Shown piece after piece: positions 1-4,980 of a stretch of DNA of 5,277 bases. The number at the start of each line of letters is the position of its first letter. Position 1 is the stretch's first letter. The stretch covers positions 1 to 5,277 of the forward strand of contig JAURZO010000174.1 of the NCBI GenBank assembly GCA_030653405.1, written 5' to 3'. Both the position numbers and the translations under genes were made by a program. The notes under the pieces are model-generated. The model was not told the origin of the DNA, searched no databases, and was given only the letters and a program-made list of their open reading frames with translations. This DNA is from Zwartia sp. (GTDB lineage Bacteria; Pseudomonadota; Gammaproteobacteria; Burkholderiales; Burkholderiaceae_B).

Positions 1-438
1 ACAAATTTGCTCGTCAGCCGTCTGTGCATAGTTGGCCACTCGGCCCCAGCGGTTGGCACGCTGTTGACCCGCGACACCGCGAATGCCTCGATGCGGGTAG
101 CGCGTAGAAAGAACAATTTCTTTTGCCTGCGCGGCAGACTCAACATTAGGCAATATGACGGTACGCACACCCATATCCAGATACTGTTTGACGAGATCCT
201 TGTCAAATTTCACAAGACGTACCGCAGGCTCCAGATTGTAGCCAGCAAGCATCTGGATTTGTGTCAGGACGGTCTGTAGATCGTTGGGTGAATGCTCCAT
301 GTCAAGTGTCAGCCAGTCGTAGCCCGAGCCTGCAATAATTTCCGTCGAGTAGCTGCTTGAGAGCGCGCACCAGAGCCCCAGCTGAATTTGCTTGTTGTAG
401 AGCGCGGCCTTGAGTGAATTGGGTTTGAGCGTTGTCAT
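1..438 (-). CDS. HpcH/HpaI-family class II aldolase, N-terminal part (runs off the left edge)
   Basis: The visible 146 residues match the start of the HpcH/HpaI aldolase family: divalent-metal, pyruvate-type aldolases that cleave 4-hydroxy-2-oxo acids such as 4-hydroxy-2-oxoheptanedioate or 2-dehydro-3-deoxyglucarate in the cytoplasm. Seen directly: GLWCALSSSYSTEIIAGSGYD (21-41), DMEHSPND (46-53) with the conserved Glu48-His49 pair that holds the family's catalytic histidine, Arg74 in PAVR (the pyruvate-carboxylate arginine in E. coli HpaI), and RYPHRGIRG (113-121). The offset from E. coli HpaI is a constant four residues, which supports the ATG at 436-438 as the start. The Shine-Dalgarno sequence before it is weak. 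The family is usually 250-270 residues, so about 110 are missing, including the second metal-binding Glu and Asp. DMEH rather than DGEH does not settle the substrate. The gene is divergent from the cysteine hydrolase at 615. Confidence 0.93.
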   Translation of the reverse strand, partial: MTTLKPNSLKAALYNKQIQLGLWCALSSSYSTEIIAGSGYDWLTLDMEHSPNDLQTVLTQIQMLAGYNLEPAVRLVKFDKDLVKQYLDMGVRTVILPNVESAAQAKEIVLSTRYPHRGIRGVAGQQRANRWGRVANYAQTADEQIC

Positions 439-466
439 TGGTTTTATCTTTTATTGTTGAATTTAA

Positions 467-497
467 ATTAGAACAATTGATATCGTTACTTTTTCAG
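467..497 (-). promoter_or_regulatory. Weak candidate sigma-70 promoter for the aldolase gene
   Basis: Read on the minus strand, CTGAAA (492-497; 4 of 6 matches to TTGACA) and TCTAAT (467-472; 5 of 6 matches to TATAAT) lie 19 bp apart, about 30 bp upstream of the aldolase ATG. The spacing is longer than ideal. The -35 box falls between the two arms of the inverted repeat at 483-510, so a protein bound there would be placed to block or adjust polymerase. This is inferred from sequence only. Confidence 0.3.
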
Positions 498-510
498 GTC
501 TGAGTAACGA
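483..510. repeat. 8-bp perfect inverted repeat, candidate operator
   Basis: TCGTTACT (483-490) and its exact reverse complement AGTAACGA (503-510) are separated by 12 bp. The arm centres lie 20 bp apart, about two helical turns, which suits a dimeric regulator binding one face of the DNA. The centre also contains a small TCAG/CTGA inverted repeat (494-503). It lies in a non-coding divergent promoter region, and there is no T-run beside it that would suggest a terminator. The regulator is unknown. Confidence 0.45.
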
Positions 511-540
511 CTCTTGCAAAGATGTTAACTTTTCACACTG

Positions 541-564
541 ATTTTCAAAAGCATTTTCGAAAGC
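541..564. repeat. Tandem pair of 12-bp repeats upstream of the cysteine hydrolase
   Basis: ATTTTCAAAAGC (541-552) is followed immediately by ATTTTCGAAAGC (553-564); 11 of 12 bases match. Each unit is itself partly symmetric around the TTTTC/GAAA core, and a weaker partial relative (CTTTTCAC) sits just upstream near 529-536. The pair ends about 50 bp before the start codon at 615, so it could be a two-site binding element or simply AT-rich repetition. Confidence 0.4.
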
Positions 565-602
565 TTTACACTAGGCCGCGAAAATAGGCGGTTTTAATAA
601 AA

Positions 603-609
603 AAGGAGG
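603..609 (+). promoter_or_regulatory. Strong Shine-Dalgarno sequence
   Basis: AAGGAGG, a near-perfect complement of the 16S rRNA tail, lies 5 nt before the ATG at 615. It fixes the start of the cysteine hydrolase and is much stronger than the sites before the aldolase, CoA transferase or tRNA deacylase, suggesting efficient translation. Confidence 0.85.
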
Positions 610-614
610 GCAGT

Positions 615-1286
615 ATGGATAAGCTTGAAAAGTGGCGTGGTTACATACCTGATGAAGAGCTCGAGACTTACCGCAAAGGCGGTTTTGGTCAGCGGATTGG
701 TATGGGCGATCGCGTCGCGCTTTTGAATGTCGACACGACGTATATGTTCGTCGATCCAGCTTATTCAATGTGTGGGCGGGATATGACTTCAGTAACCCAA
801 GCGGTCACTCAACTGACTGAGGCCTTCAGGCAGCTTGACTTACCGATTTATTACAGCCGGCGTGACGACCGAAGCCATCCGACGTATCGCGGCGTTTGGA
901 ACTACAAGCTCGCCGCCCCAGATGCCTTTCAGTATCATAGTGATCCGCGTGCGGATGCCTGGCCAGAGGCTTATGCGCCTAGAGCGATTGATCGCATCGT
1001 GCTCAAGAACAAGCCATCGTGTTTCTTTGGAACGCCTCTCGAGTCTTTTTTGCGCTACGACAATATCGACACCATTGTGGTGTGCGGGATTTCGACTTCC
1101 GGCTGTGTCCGAGGTGCAGTGTCAGATGCCTTCGCGCATAACTTCAGGGTGATTGTGGCTGAGGAGGCGTGCGGCGACCGTAGCCCCCAGGCGCATCAGG
1201 CGAACATGTTCGATATGGATATGAAATCCGCTGATGTCGAGTCGCTAGAGTATGTGCTGGGGCAGCTCTCTGATAAGTTCGCCTAG
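615..1286 (+). CDS. Isochorismatase-fold cysteine hydrolase (probable amidase)
   Basis: A 223-residue cytoplasmic hydrolase of the isochorismatase-like superfamily, closest in pattern to the N-carbamoylsarcosine amidase/maleamate amidase branch, which release ammonia from C-N amide bonds. The complete Asp-Lys-Cys triad is visible: Asp40 in LLNVD, Lys133 in KNKPSCFFGTPL, and the nucleophile Cys164 in CGISTSGCVRGAVSDAF. The N-terminal stretch YRKGGFGQRIGMGDRVALLNVD is typical of that branch, and the length is normal. The start is fixed by AAGGAGG 5 nt upstream. The gene is divergent from the HpcH/HpaI aldolase, so amide hydrolysis feeding an aldol cleavage route is a reasonable but unproven idea. 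Its TAG stop overlaps the stop of the convergent nitroreductase. The family assignment is firm. The substrate is not: nicotinamidase, maleamate, carbamoylsarcosine or another amide remain possible. Confidence 0.93.
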   Translation: MDKLEKWRGYIPDEELETYRKGGFGQRIGMGDRVALLNVDTTYMFVDPAYSMCGRDMTSVTQAVTQLTEAFRQLDLPIYYSRRDDRSHPTYRGVWNYKLAAPDAFQYHSDPRADAWPEAYAPRAIDRIVLKNKPSCFFGTPLESFLRYDNIDTIVVCGISTSGCVRGAVSDAFAHNFRVIVAEEACGDRSPQAHQANMFDMDMKSADVESLEYVLGQLSDKFA

Positions 1287-1945
1287 GCATACCAAGTTGT
1301 ATATCCGTCGACTTCCATGCGGGTACTTTTGTATCCGTTGATCGGTGCGTCCATATCGGGATACCCAAGTGAAAGCGCCACAATCAGCTTTTTACTTTCG
1401 GGAATCCCCAAGCATTGACGAATGGCGTCAGGATAGCCTGATACAGAGGCTTGCATACATGTCCCGAGACCCGCTCCGTGAGCAGCCAAGGTAAATGATT
1501 GCAGAAAAAGTCCCATATCCAGCGTTGACCAATGGTCTAGGGAGGCATCCATAAAAAAGAAGACCGCACAGGGTGCGCCAAAAAATTTAAAGTTTTGCAG
1601 TCGCAGATCGTTTCGCAGCTTGGCATCATCCCGACCAACGCCCAGTGCCTTAAAGCGGCGCGTGCCGTGATCCTTTGCACGAAAATCGAGGGCTGGCGGC
1701 CAGGACTCTGGTGCAGGGTAGTCGTATTTTGGGGGACTGTTCGTGCTCGCCAGGTGAAACAAAACGTCGCTCAGTTCATCGCGCTTGGCACCAGAGACAA
1801 TGGCGACTTCCCACGGCTGTGTGTTTTTGTAGGAGGGACTGCGTCCAGCCGCTTGCAACACTCGACGCAGCACACTCTCTGGGATCGGCGTTTGTTGAAA
1901 CCCGCGAATGCTTTGTCGCGTTTCGATACCCTGCAATATGTCCAT
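1283..1945 (-). CDS. Nitroreductase-family FMN-dependent oxidoreductase
   Basis: A 220-residue flavoprotein of the nitroreductase superfamily: dimeric, FMN-binding, NAD(P)H-using enzymes that reduce nitro groups, quinones, enones or other acceptors. Visible features are the N-terminal RQSIRGF (10-16), whose Arg/Ser/Arg contact the FMN phosphate; SPSYKNTQPWEV (36-47), the flavin-contacting loop; GLFLQSFTLAAHGAGLGTCM (145-164), the core helix and glycine-rich turn; and ALSLGYPD (190-197) near the end. Length is normal and there is no signal peptide. The ATG at 1943-1945 is preceded by GGAG (1954-1957) 8 nt upstream. It is divergent from the Bug-type binding protein across 85 bp and convergent with the cysteine hydrolase, sharing the CTAG stop overlap. 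Nothing in the sequence identifies the physiological acceptor, and a link to the neighbouring catabolic genes is only positional. Confidence 0.93.
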   Translation of the reverse strand: MDILQGIETRQSIRGFQQTPIPESVLRRVLQAAGRSPSYKNTQPWEVAIVSGAKRDELSDVLFHLASTNSPPKYDYPAPESWPPALDFRAKDHGTRRFKALGVGRDDAKLRNDLRLQNFKFFGAPCAVFFFMDASLDHWSTLDMGLFLQSFTLAAHGAGLGTCMQASVSGYPDAIRQCLGIPESKKLIVALSLGYPDMDAPINGYKSTRMEVDGYTTWYA

Positions 1946-2030
1946 CTCTAAGTCTCCGGCATGTTTTTGTGCGTCGATTGTACCGATGGTTTAAAGTAGC
2001 GCGAGATAGACAGACCTCTGGAGACATCAC
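1946..2030. promoter_or_regulatory. Compact divergent promoter region, nitroreductase/binding protein
   Basis: Both genes must start transcription within these 85 bp. For the leftward gene, TACAAT on the minus strand (1977-1982; 5 of 6 to the -10 consensus) would give a leader of about 25 nt, but the matching -35 is poor. For the rightward gene, TTGTGC (1967-1972) and TTTAAA (1990-1995) are 17 bp apart and only weakly consensus. The two candidate promoters overlap, so the genes may compete for polymerase. Both Shine-Dalgarno sites contain GGAGAC, reading 1957-1952 on minus and 2020-2025 on plus. Confidence 0.4.
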
Positions 2031-3008
2031 ATGCGTTTTACCTTTACCCGCACGTTAACCAGCACGTTATTTGCGACCGCCACGCTGCTAGGCGCAACAC
2101 TTGCTCATGCCGCTTACCCTGATCGGAATGTGACGTTAGTGGTCACTTATCCGCCGGGCGGGACTGCGGATCGTGTGGCGCGTCTGATTGCCCCTGAACT
2201 GGCTAAAGAGCTCGGTCAAAACGTGATTGTGGACAATCGTGGTGGTGCTGGGGGCATGATTGGGGCCGCCTATGTCGCCAAGGCGGCGCCTGATGGCTAC
2301 ACCATCATGCTTGACGCGGCAAATCACGTTCAAAATCCAGCGTTACGCAAAATGCAGTTCGACACGCTCAAAGACTTTTCATCCGTCATGCTGTTGCAGC
2401 GTGTGCCAAATATCCTCGTGTCCGGTCCAACGTACCCCGTGAAGACGGTTCAGGAACTGATCAAGTTGACGACGCCTAAAGCGCCAGTCGTACATTACGC
2501 GACCTCTGGTGCGGGCAGCGCACAGCATCTCGCCGGTGCATTGTTTAATGCGCTGGCGGGCACACACCTTGAGTCTGTGCATTACAAGGGTGGATCGCTT
2601 GCGATCACCGATGTCATGTCAGGACAAGTGCCCTTGGCGTTCGCGACCGTTGGCACGGCATTGCCTCAGATCAAATCCGGCAAGCTCAACGTGATCGCCT
2701 CCGGTGGCGAGAAGCGTTCTGCGGTGTTGCCTGACGTACCGACTATTGCCGAGAGTGGTGTCAAAGGGTATTCAAGTTACGAGTGGAATGCGATTTTCGC
2801 GCCCGCCGGTACACCTGCACCGGTCATCGATCGTTTGAATCAGGCCTTGGTCAAGGTGATGCAGCAGCCTTCTGTTAAAGCTGGGATTGATGCGTTCAGT
2901 GGAGAAATCATCGCTTCTTCACCACAGGACCTCGAGGCATTTCGTCGTGCGGAAATCGAAAAATGGGTACGCGTCGCCAAGGAATACAACATCAAGCTTG
3001 ATCAGTAA
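2031..3008 (+). CDS. Bug/TctC-family periplasmic solute-binding protein
   Basis: A 325-residue exported receptor of the tripartite tricarboxylate transporter (TTT) type, whose members capture carboxylates, amides or aromatic acids in the periplasm for a TctA/TctB membrane pair. Residues 1-27 form a signal peptide: RFTFTR, a hydrophobic core, then AHA with cleavage expected before AYPDR. There is no lipobox Cys. Family signatures follow in order: YPDRNVTLVVTYPPGGTADRVAR (29-51) with the conserved Asp47 of the ligand loop, VDNRGGAGGMIGAAYVAKAAPDGYT (67-91), VHYKGG (183-188), SGGEKRSAVLPDVPTIAESG (224-243) and FAPAGTPAPVIDRLN (256-270). Length is typical. GGAG at 2020-2023 lies 7 nt before the ATG. 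No tctA or tctB gene is nearby, so it is an orphan receptor, which is common in Burkholderiales. Its ligand cannot be read from sequence; the stop abuts that of the convergent tRNA deacylase gene. Confidence 0.95.
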   Translation: MRFTFTRTLTSTLFATATLLGATLAHAAYPDRNVTLVVTYPPGGTADRVARLIAPELAKELGQNVIVDNRGGAGGMIGAAYVAKAAPDGYTIMLDAANHVQNPALRKMQFDTLKDFSSVMLLQRVPNILVSGPTYPVKTVQELIKLTTPKAPVVHYATSGAGSAQHLAGALFNALAGTHLESVHYKGGSLAITDVMSGQVPLAFATVGTALPQIKSGKLNVIASGGEKRSAVLPDVPTIAESGVKGYSSYEWNAIFAPAGTPAPVIDRLNQALVKVMQQPSVKAGIDAFSGEIIASSPQDLEAFRRAEIEKWVRVAKEYNIKLDQ

Positions 3009-3557
3009 TTAGAGCCTGCTTGCCGATGCGCAGACAGAGTGGGTGGTGCGCGATCTGTTCGCCTCTAGGACTGTGATTGCGGGGACTTTCATCACAAGGG
3101 CTTGGTGCCCCGTCGCCTTGAGCAGTCTGTCCAACTCAAGGTGCGGGATCACAACTGTTTCCGTGTTGATGAGCGGGTGTGCCTGAAGCGTTTCAGCGCG
3201 CCAGAGAGACTGATCCATCACAAGCTCAACCTGATTCGCCACGTCGTGAATGAGACTGAGCACACTGACTGCTCCAGGCTCTACGCCAAGATACTTCTTC
3301 AGGCGTTCTGCCGAGGCAAATCCCAGGCGTTTGGTCTCTAGCATTTGGCTTAAACGTTCGAGATCAACGCTGAGATTTGGAGGAACGATCAGTAGGATAT
3401 GTCGCTTGCCGCTCTTATCCCTCAAGAACAAATTTTTGTTCCTGGTGCCGGGTAGTATTGGCACCAGTGCGTCGAATTCAGCACAGGTGTGTGCGGGTAA
3501 ATGTTGAAATCTCAGAAAGTCGAATTGATGAGATGCAAAGAAACTTGAAATAGTCAT
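3009..3557 (-). CDS. YbaK/ProX-domain prolyl-tRNA editing deacylase (PrdX/ProXp-ala type)
   Basis: A 182-residue member of the trans-editing deacylase superfamily that hydrolyses mischarged aminoacyl-tRNA, typically Ala-tRNA(Pro), protecting translation fidelity. Family motifs visible from the chosen start are NKNLFLRD (40-47) with the conserved Lys41, SVDLERLS (63-70), LGFASAERLKKYLGVEPGAVSVLSLIHD (78-105), the strand ELVMDQSLW (111-119), HPLINTETV (127-135), and ATGHQALVMKVP (148-159). The ATG at 3555-3557 is chosen because the family's N-terminal helix begins just after it. A TTG 17 codons upstream (3606-3608) would add a basic stretch with no family counterpart. Neither start has a good Shine-Dalgarno site. 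About 22 residues after the usual family end form an unrecognised Ser/Thr/Arg-containing tail. The gene looks unrelated in function to its catabolic neighbours. The exact tRNA substrate is inferred from the family only. Confidence 0.9.
   Translation of the reverse strand: MTISSFFASHQFDFLRFQHLPAHTCAEFDALVPILPGTRNKNLFLRDKSGKRHILLIVPPNLSVDLERLSQMLETKRLGFASAERLKKYLGVEPGAVSVLSLIHDVANQVELVMDQSLWRAETLQAHPLINTETVVIPHLELDRLLKATGHQALVMKVPAITVLEANRSRTTHSVCASASRL
3426..3467. repeat. Two adjacent inverted repeats inside the tRNA deacylase gene
   Basis: GAACAAA-TT-TTTGTTC (3426-3441) is a 7-bp inverted repeat with a 2-bp centre. Immediately beside it, CTGGTGCC (3442-3449) and GGCACCAG (3460-3467) form a perfect 8-bp inverted repeat with a 10-nt loop. 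In the mRNA (minus strand) the GC-rich hairpin comes first. The region encodes the conserved LVPILPGTRNKNLF segment, so the symmetry may be a by-product of codon choice. Confidence 0.35.
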
Positions 3558-3720
3558 CTTTCGTTGATTGACGAGCCGTGTTTGGCAATGCCGGATTCTA
3601 TGCGCCAAAGGCCTGTATTCACCTCACAAATACTCTCAGCCCTCTGTCATAAATTCGATCTTTTTATCTCTGGTATCGCCCTACAATAGGGGTTTTGCCC
3701 ATCAAGAATTGGAATCCCTC
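3558..3720. promoter_or_regulatory. Divergent intergenic region, tRNA deacylase/CoA transferase
   Basis: These 163 bp separate two divergent genes. On the plus strand TACAAT (3682-3687) is a good -10 match placed to give a leader of about 27 nt to the ATG at 3721; the -35 region is not recognisable, so an activator may be needed. TTTGGC (3581-3586) and GCCAAA (3604-3609) form a 6-bp inverted repeat with arms 23 bp apart. The open frame extends upstream from 3721 to 3568, but that stretch starts with TTG and shows no family similarity, so it is treated as non-coding. Confidence 0.45.
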
Positions 3721-4944
3721 ATGTCCGGTCCTCTATCTCATATCAAAGTGCTCGACTTGTCCCGTGTGTTAGCCGCCCCGTGGGCTGCTCAGAATCTCGC
3801 TGATCTTGGGGCGGATGTCATCAAGGTCGAGCGTCCCATCAAAGGGGACGACTCACGTGCGTTTGCGCCGCCTTTTTTGAAAGACGAGCAGGGCAATACC
3901 ACTCGCGAATCCGCCTATTTTTGCGCAGCGAATCGCGGCAAACGCTCAATCACGATTGATATTTCCAAACCAGAAGGTCAGGCCTTGGTGAAAGAGCTGG
4001 CCAAAAATGTCGACGTTATTCTTGAAAACTACAAAGTCGGCGACCTGGCGCGCTATGGGCTCGGATACGAAGACATCAAGGCCATCAATCCTTCTGTTAT
4101 TTATTGCTCTGTGACGGGCTTTGGTCAGACTGGACCTGAAAAAGATCGGCCTGGTTACGACTTTATGGCACAGGGCATGGGCGGACTGATGAGCATTACA
4201 GGCGAGCGTGATGATCTGCCTGGTGGCGGCCCTCAGCGCGTGGGCGTACCCATCATCGACCTCACCACAGGCATGTACGCAAGCATCGCGATTTGCGCAG
4301 CTATTGCGCACCGCGCAGTGACGGGCAAAGGGCAGTGGATTGATGTCTCGTTGCTGGACTCTTGCGTCGCCTTTCTGGCAAATCAGGCGATGAATTATTT
4401 TGCGACGGGAGAGCCTCCCAAGGCGATCGGAAACGCCCACCCGAATATCGTGCCTTATCAGACCTTCAAGACCGCAGACGGCGCCTTGATTCTTGCTTGC
4501 GGCAATGACAATTTATTTAATAAATTCTGTGAAATCGCAGACTGCGTGCATTTGTCGCAAGATCCGCTTTATTCGACCAATGGTGCGCGTGTCAAAAATC
4601 GCGAAGCAATCACCAATATCTTGAATGAGATTTTTCTAAAACGCACAACAAAAGAGTGGGTCAAACTGCTGGACGAGGCAGGTGTGGCGAACGGTCCTAT
4701 CAATAACGTCGCGCAGGTCTTTGAGGAGCCACAGGTGCTCGCGCGCGGTATGAAAATAGAACTGCCGCACGCCGTGGCTGGCAAAGTGCCCTTGGTTGGC
4801 AGTCCGATGAAGTTTTCAGACACACCGATCAAGCACGAGATGCCACCACCCGCACTAGGACAGCATACTGACGAGATCTTACTTTCTGTCCTCAAAATGA
4901 CACAGGCAGATGTCAGTGCACTGAAGAGTAAAGGGATTGTTTAA
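3721..4944 (+). CDS. Family III CoA transferase (CaiB/BaiF, formyl-CoA transferase-like)
   Basis: A 407-residue cytoplasmic enzyme that moves coenzyme A between carboxylic acids, such as from succinyl-CoA to a substrate acid, through an aspartyl-CoA intermediate. Family features in order: GPLSHIKVLDLSRVLAAPWAAQNLADLGADVIKVE (3-37), NRGKRSITIDISKPEG (71-86), LENYKVGDLARYGLGY (101-116), SVTGFGQTGPEKDRPGYDFMAQGMGG (130-155), the catalytic Asp180 in GVPIIDLTTGMYA, GKGQWIDVSLLDS (202-214) and the C-terminal PALGQHTDEIL (377-387). Length is typical. The ATG at 3721 is chosen because family similarity begins three residues later, although its Shine-Dalgarno site (GGAA, 3711-3714) is weak. The D-aminoacylase-type gene follows after 36 bp, so the pair is probably one operon acting on an acid released by the amidohydrolase. 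The substrate acid is unknown. Confidence 0.95.
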   Translation: MSGPLSHIKVLDLSRVLAAPWAAQNLADLGADVIKVERPIKGDDSRAFAPPFLKDEQGNTTRESAYFCAANRGKRSITIDISKPEGQALVKELAKNVDVILENYKVGDLARYGLGYEDIKAINPSVIYCSVTGFGQTGPEKDRPGYDFMAQGMGGLMSITGERDDLPGGGPQRVGVPIIDLTTGMYASIAICAAIAHRAVTGKGQWIDVSLLDSCVAFLANQAMNYFATGEPPKAIGNAHPNIVPYQTFKTADGALILACGNDNLFNKFCEIADCVHLSQDPLYSTNGARVKNREAITNILNEIFLKRTTKEWVKLLDEAGVANGPINNVAQVFEEPQVLARGMKIELPHAVAGKVPLVGSPMKFSDTPIKHEMPPPALGQHTDEILLSVLKMTQADVSALKSKGIV

Positions 4945-4953
4945 ATAAAATAA

Positions 4954-4968
4954 TATGCACATTGCATA
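4954..4968. repeat. Short inverted repeat between CoA transferase and amidohydrolase
   Basis: TATGCA (4954-4959) and TGCATA (4963-4968) are exact reverse complements around a 3-bp centre, lying between the TAA at 4942-4944 and the Shine-Dalgarno sequence of the next gene. The stem is short and AT-rich and no T-run follows, so it is not a convincing terminator. It could be a weak mRNA hairpin or a protein-binding site. Confidence 0.3.
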
Positions 4969-4975
4969 AGGGGAG
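4968..4975 (+). promoter_or_regulatory. Shine-Dalgarno sequence of the amidohydrolase
   Basis: AAGGGGAG lies 5 nt before the ATG at 4981 and fixes the start of the last gene. It overlaps the end of the TGCATA arm by one base, so pairing of that small repeat could slightly affect ribosome access. Confidence 0.75.
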
Positions 4976-4980
4976 ACAGT

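Larger units (their letters stand above)
439..614. promoter_or_regulatory. Divergent intergenic region between aldolase and cysteine hydrolase
   Basis: This 176-bp AT-rich spacer must hold the promoters of both flanking genes. It contains an 8-bp inverted repeat (483-510) and a 12-bp tandem repeat (541-564), listed separately. No good sigma-70 promoter is visible for the rightward gene: TTTACA at 565-570 resembles a -35 box but has no -10 hexamer at 16-18 bp. Two overlapping 8-bp palindromes, TTTCGAAA (555-562) and AAAGCTTT (560-567), lie beside it. No regulator gene is in the window. Confidence 0.6.

Noticed and set aside
7..279. Plus-strand 90-codon open frame at the left edge
   Set aside because: The opposite strand encodes the aldolase with all expected motifs, and this frame has no recognisable content.
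565..598. lac-like promoter (TTTACA ... TTTAAT) for the cysteine hydrolase
   Set aside because: The two hexamers are 22 bp apart, too far for a normal sigma-70 promoter, and no better -10 lies at 16-18 bp.
1952..2025. GTCTCC/GGAGAC inverted repeat flanking the 1946-2030 region
   Set aside because: Each arm is simply the Shine-Dalgarno sequence of one of the two divergent genes, which explains the symmetry.
1595..2058. Plus-strand open frames opposite the nitroreductase
   Set aside because: They lie antisense to well-matched nitroreductase motifs, have no family features, and run through the divergent promoter region.
3558..3608. Longer tRNA deacylase starting at TTG 3606-3608
   Set aside because: The 17 extra residues (basic, MAHRIRHCQ...) have no counterpart in the family, and the ATG at 3557 fits the domain boundary.
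3568..3720. N-terminal extension of the CoA transferase from a TTG at 3568 (51 extra residues)
   Set aside because: The extension has no Shine-Dalgarno site and no family similarity, overlaps the promoter region, and the family begins right after the ATG at 3721.
3946..4440. 164-codon minus-strand open frame inside the CoA transferase
   Set aside because: It is antisense to a strongly conserved gene, shows no recognisable domain and is explained by codon-usage shadowing.
4945..4980. Terminator between CoA transferase and amidohydrolase
   Set aside because: The only inverted repeat (4954-4968) is 6 bp, AT-rich and lacks a following T-run, and the 36-bp gap with a strong ribosome site fits an operon.
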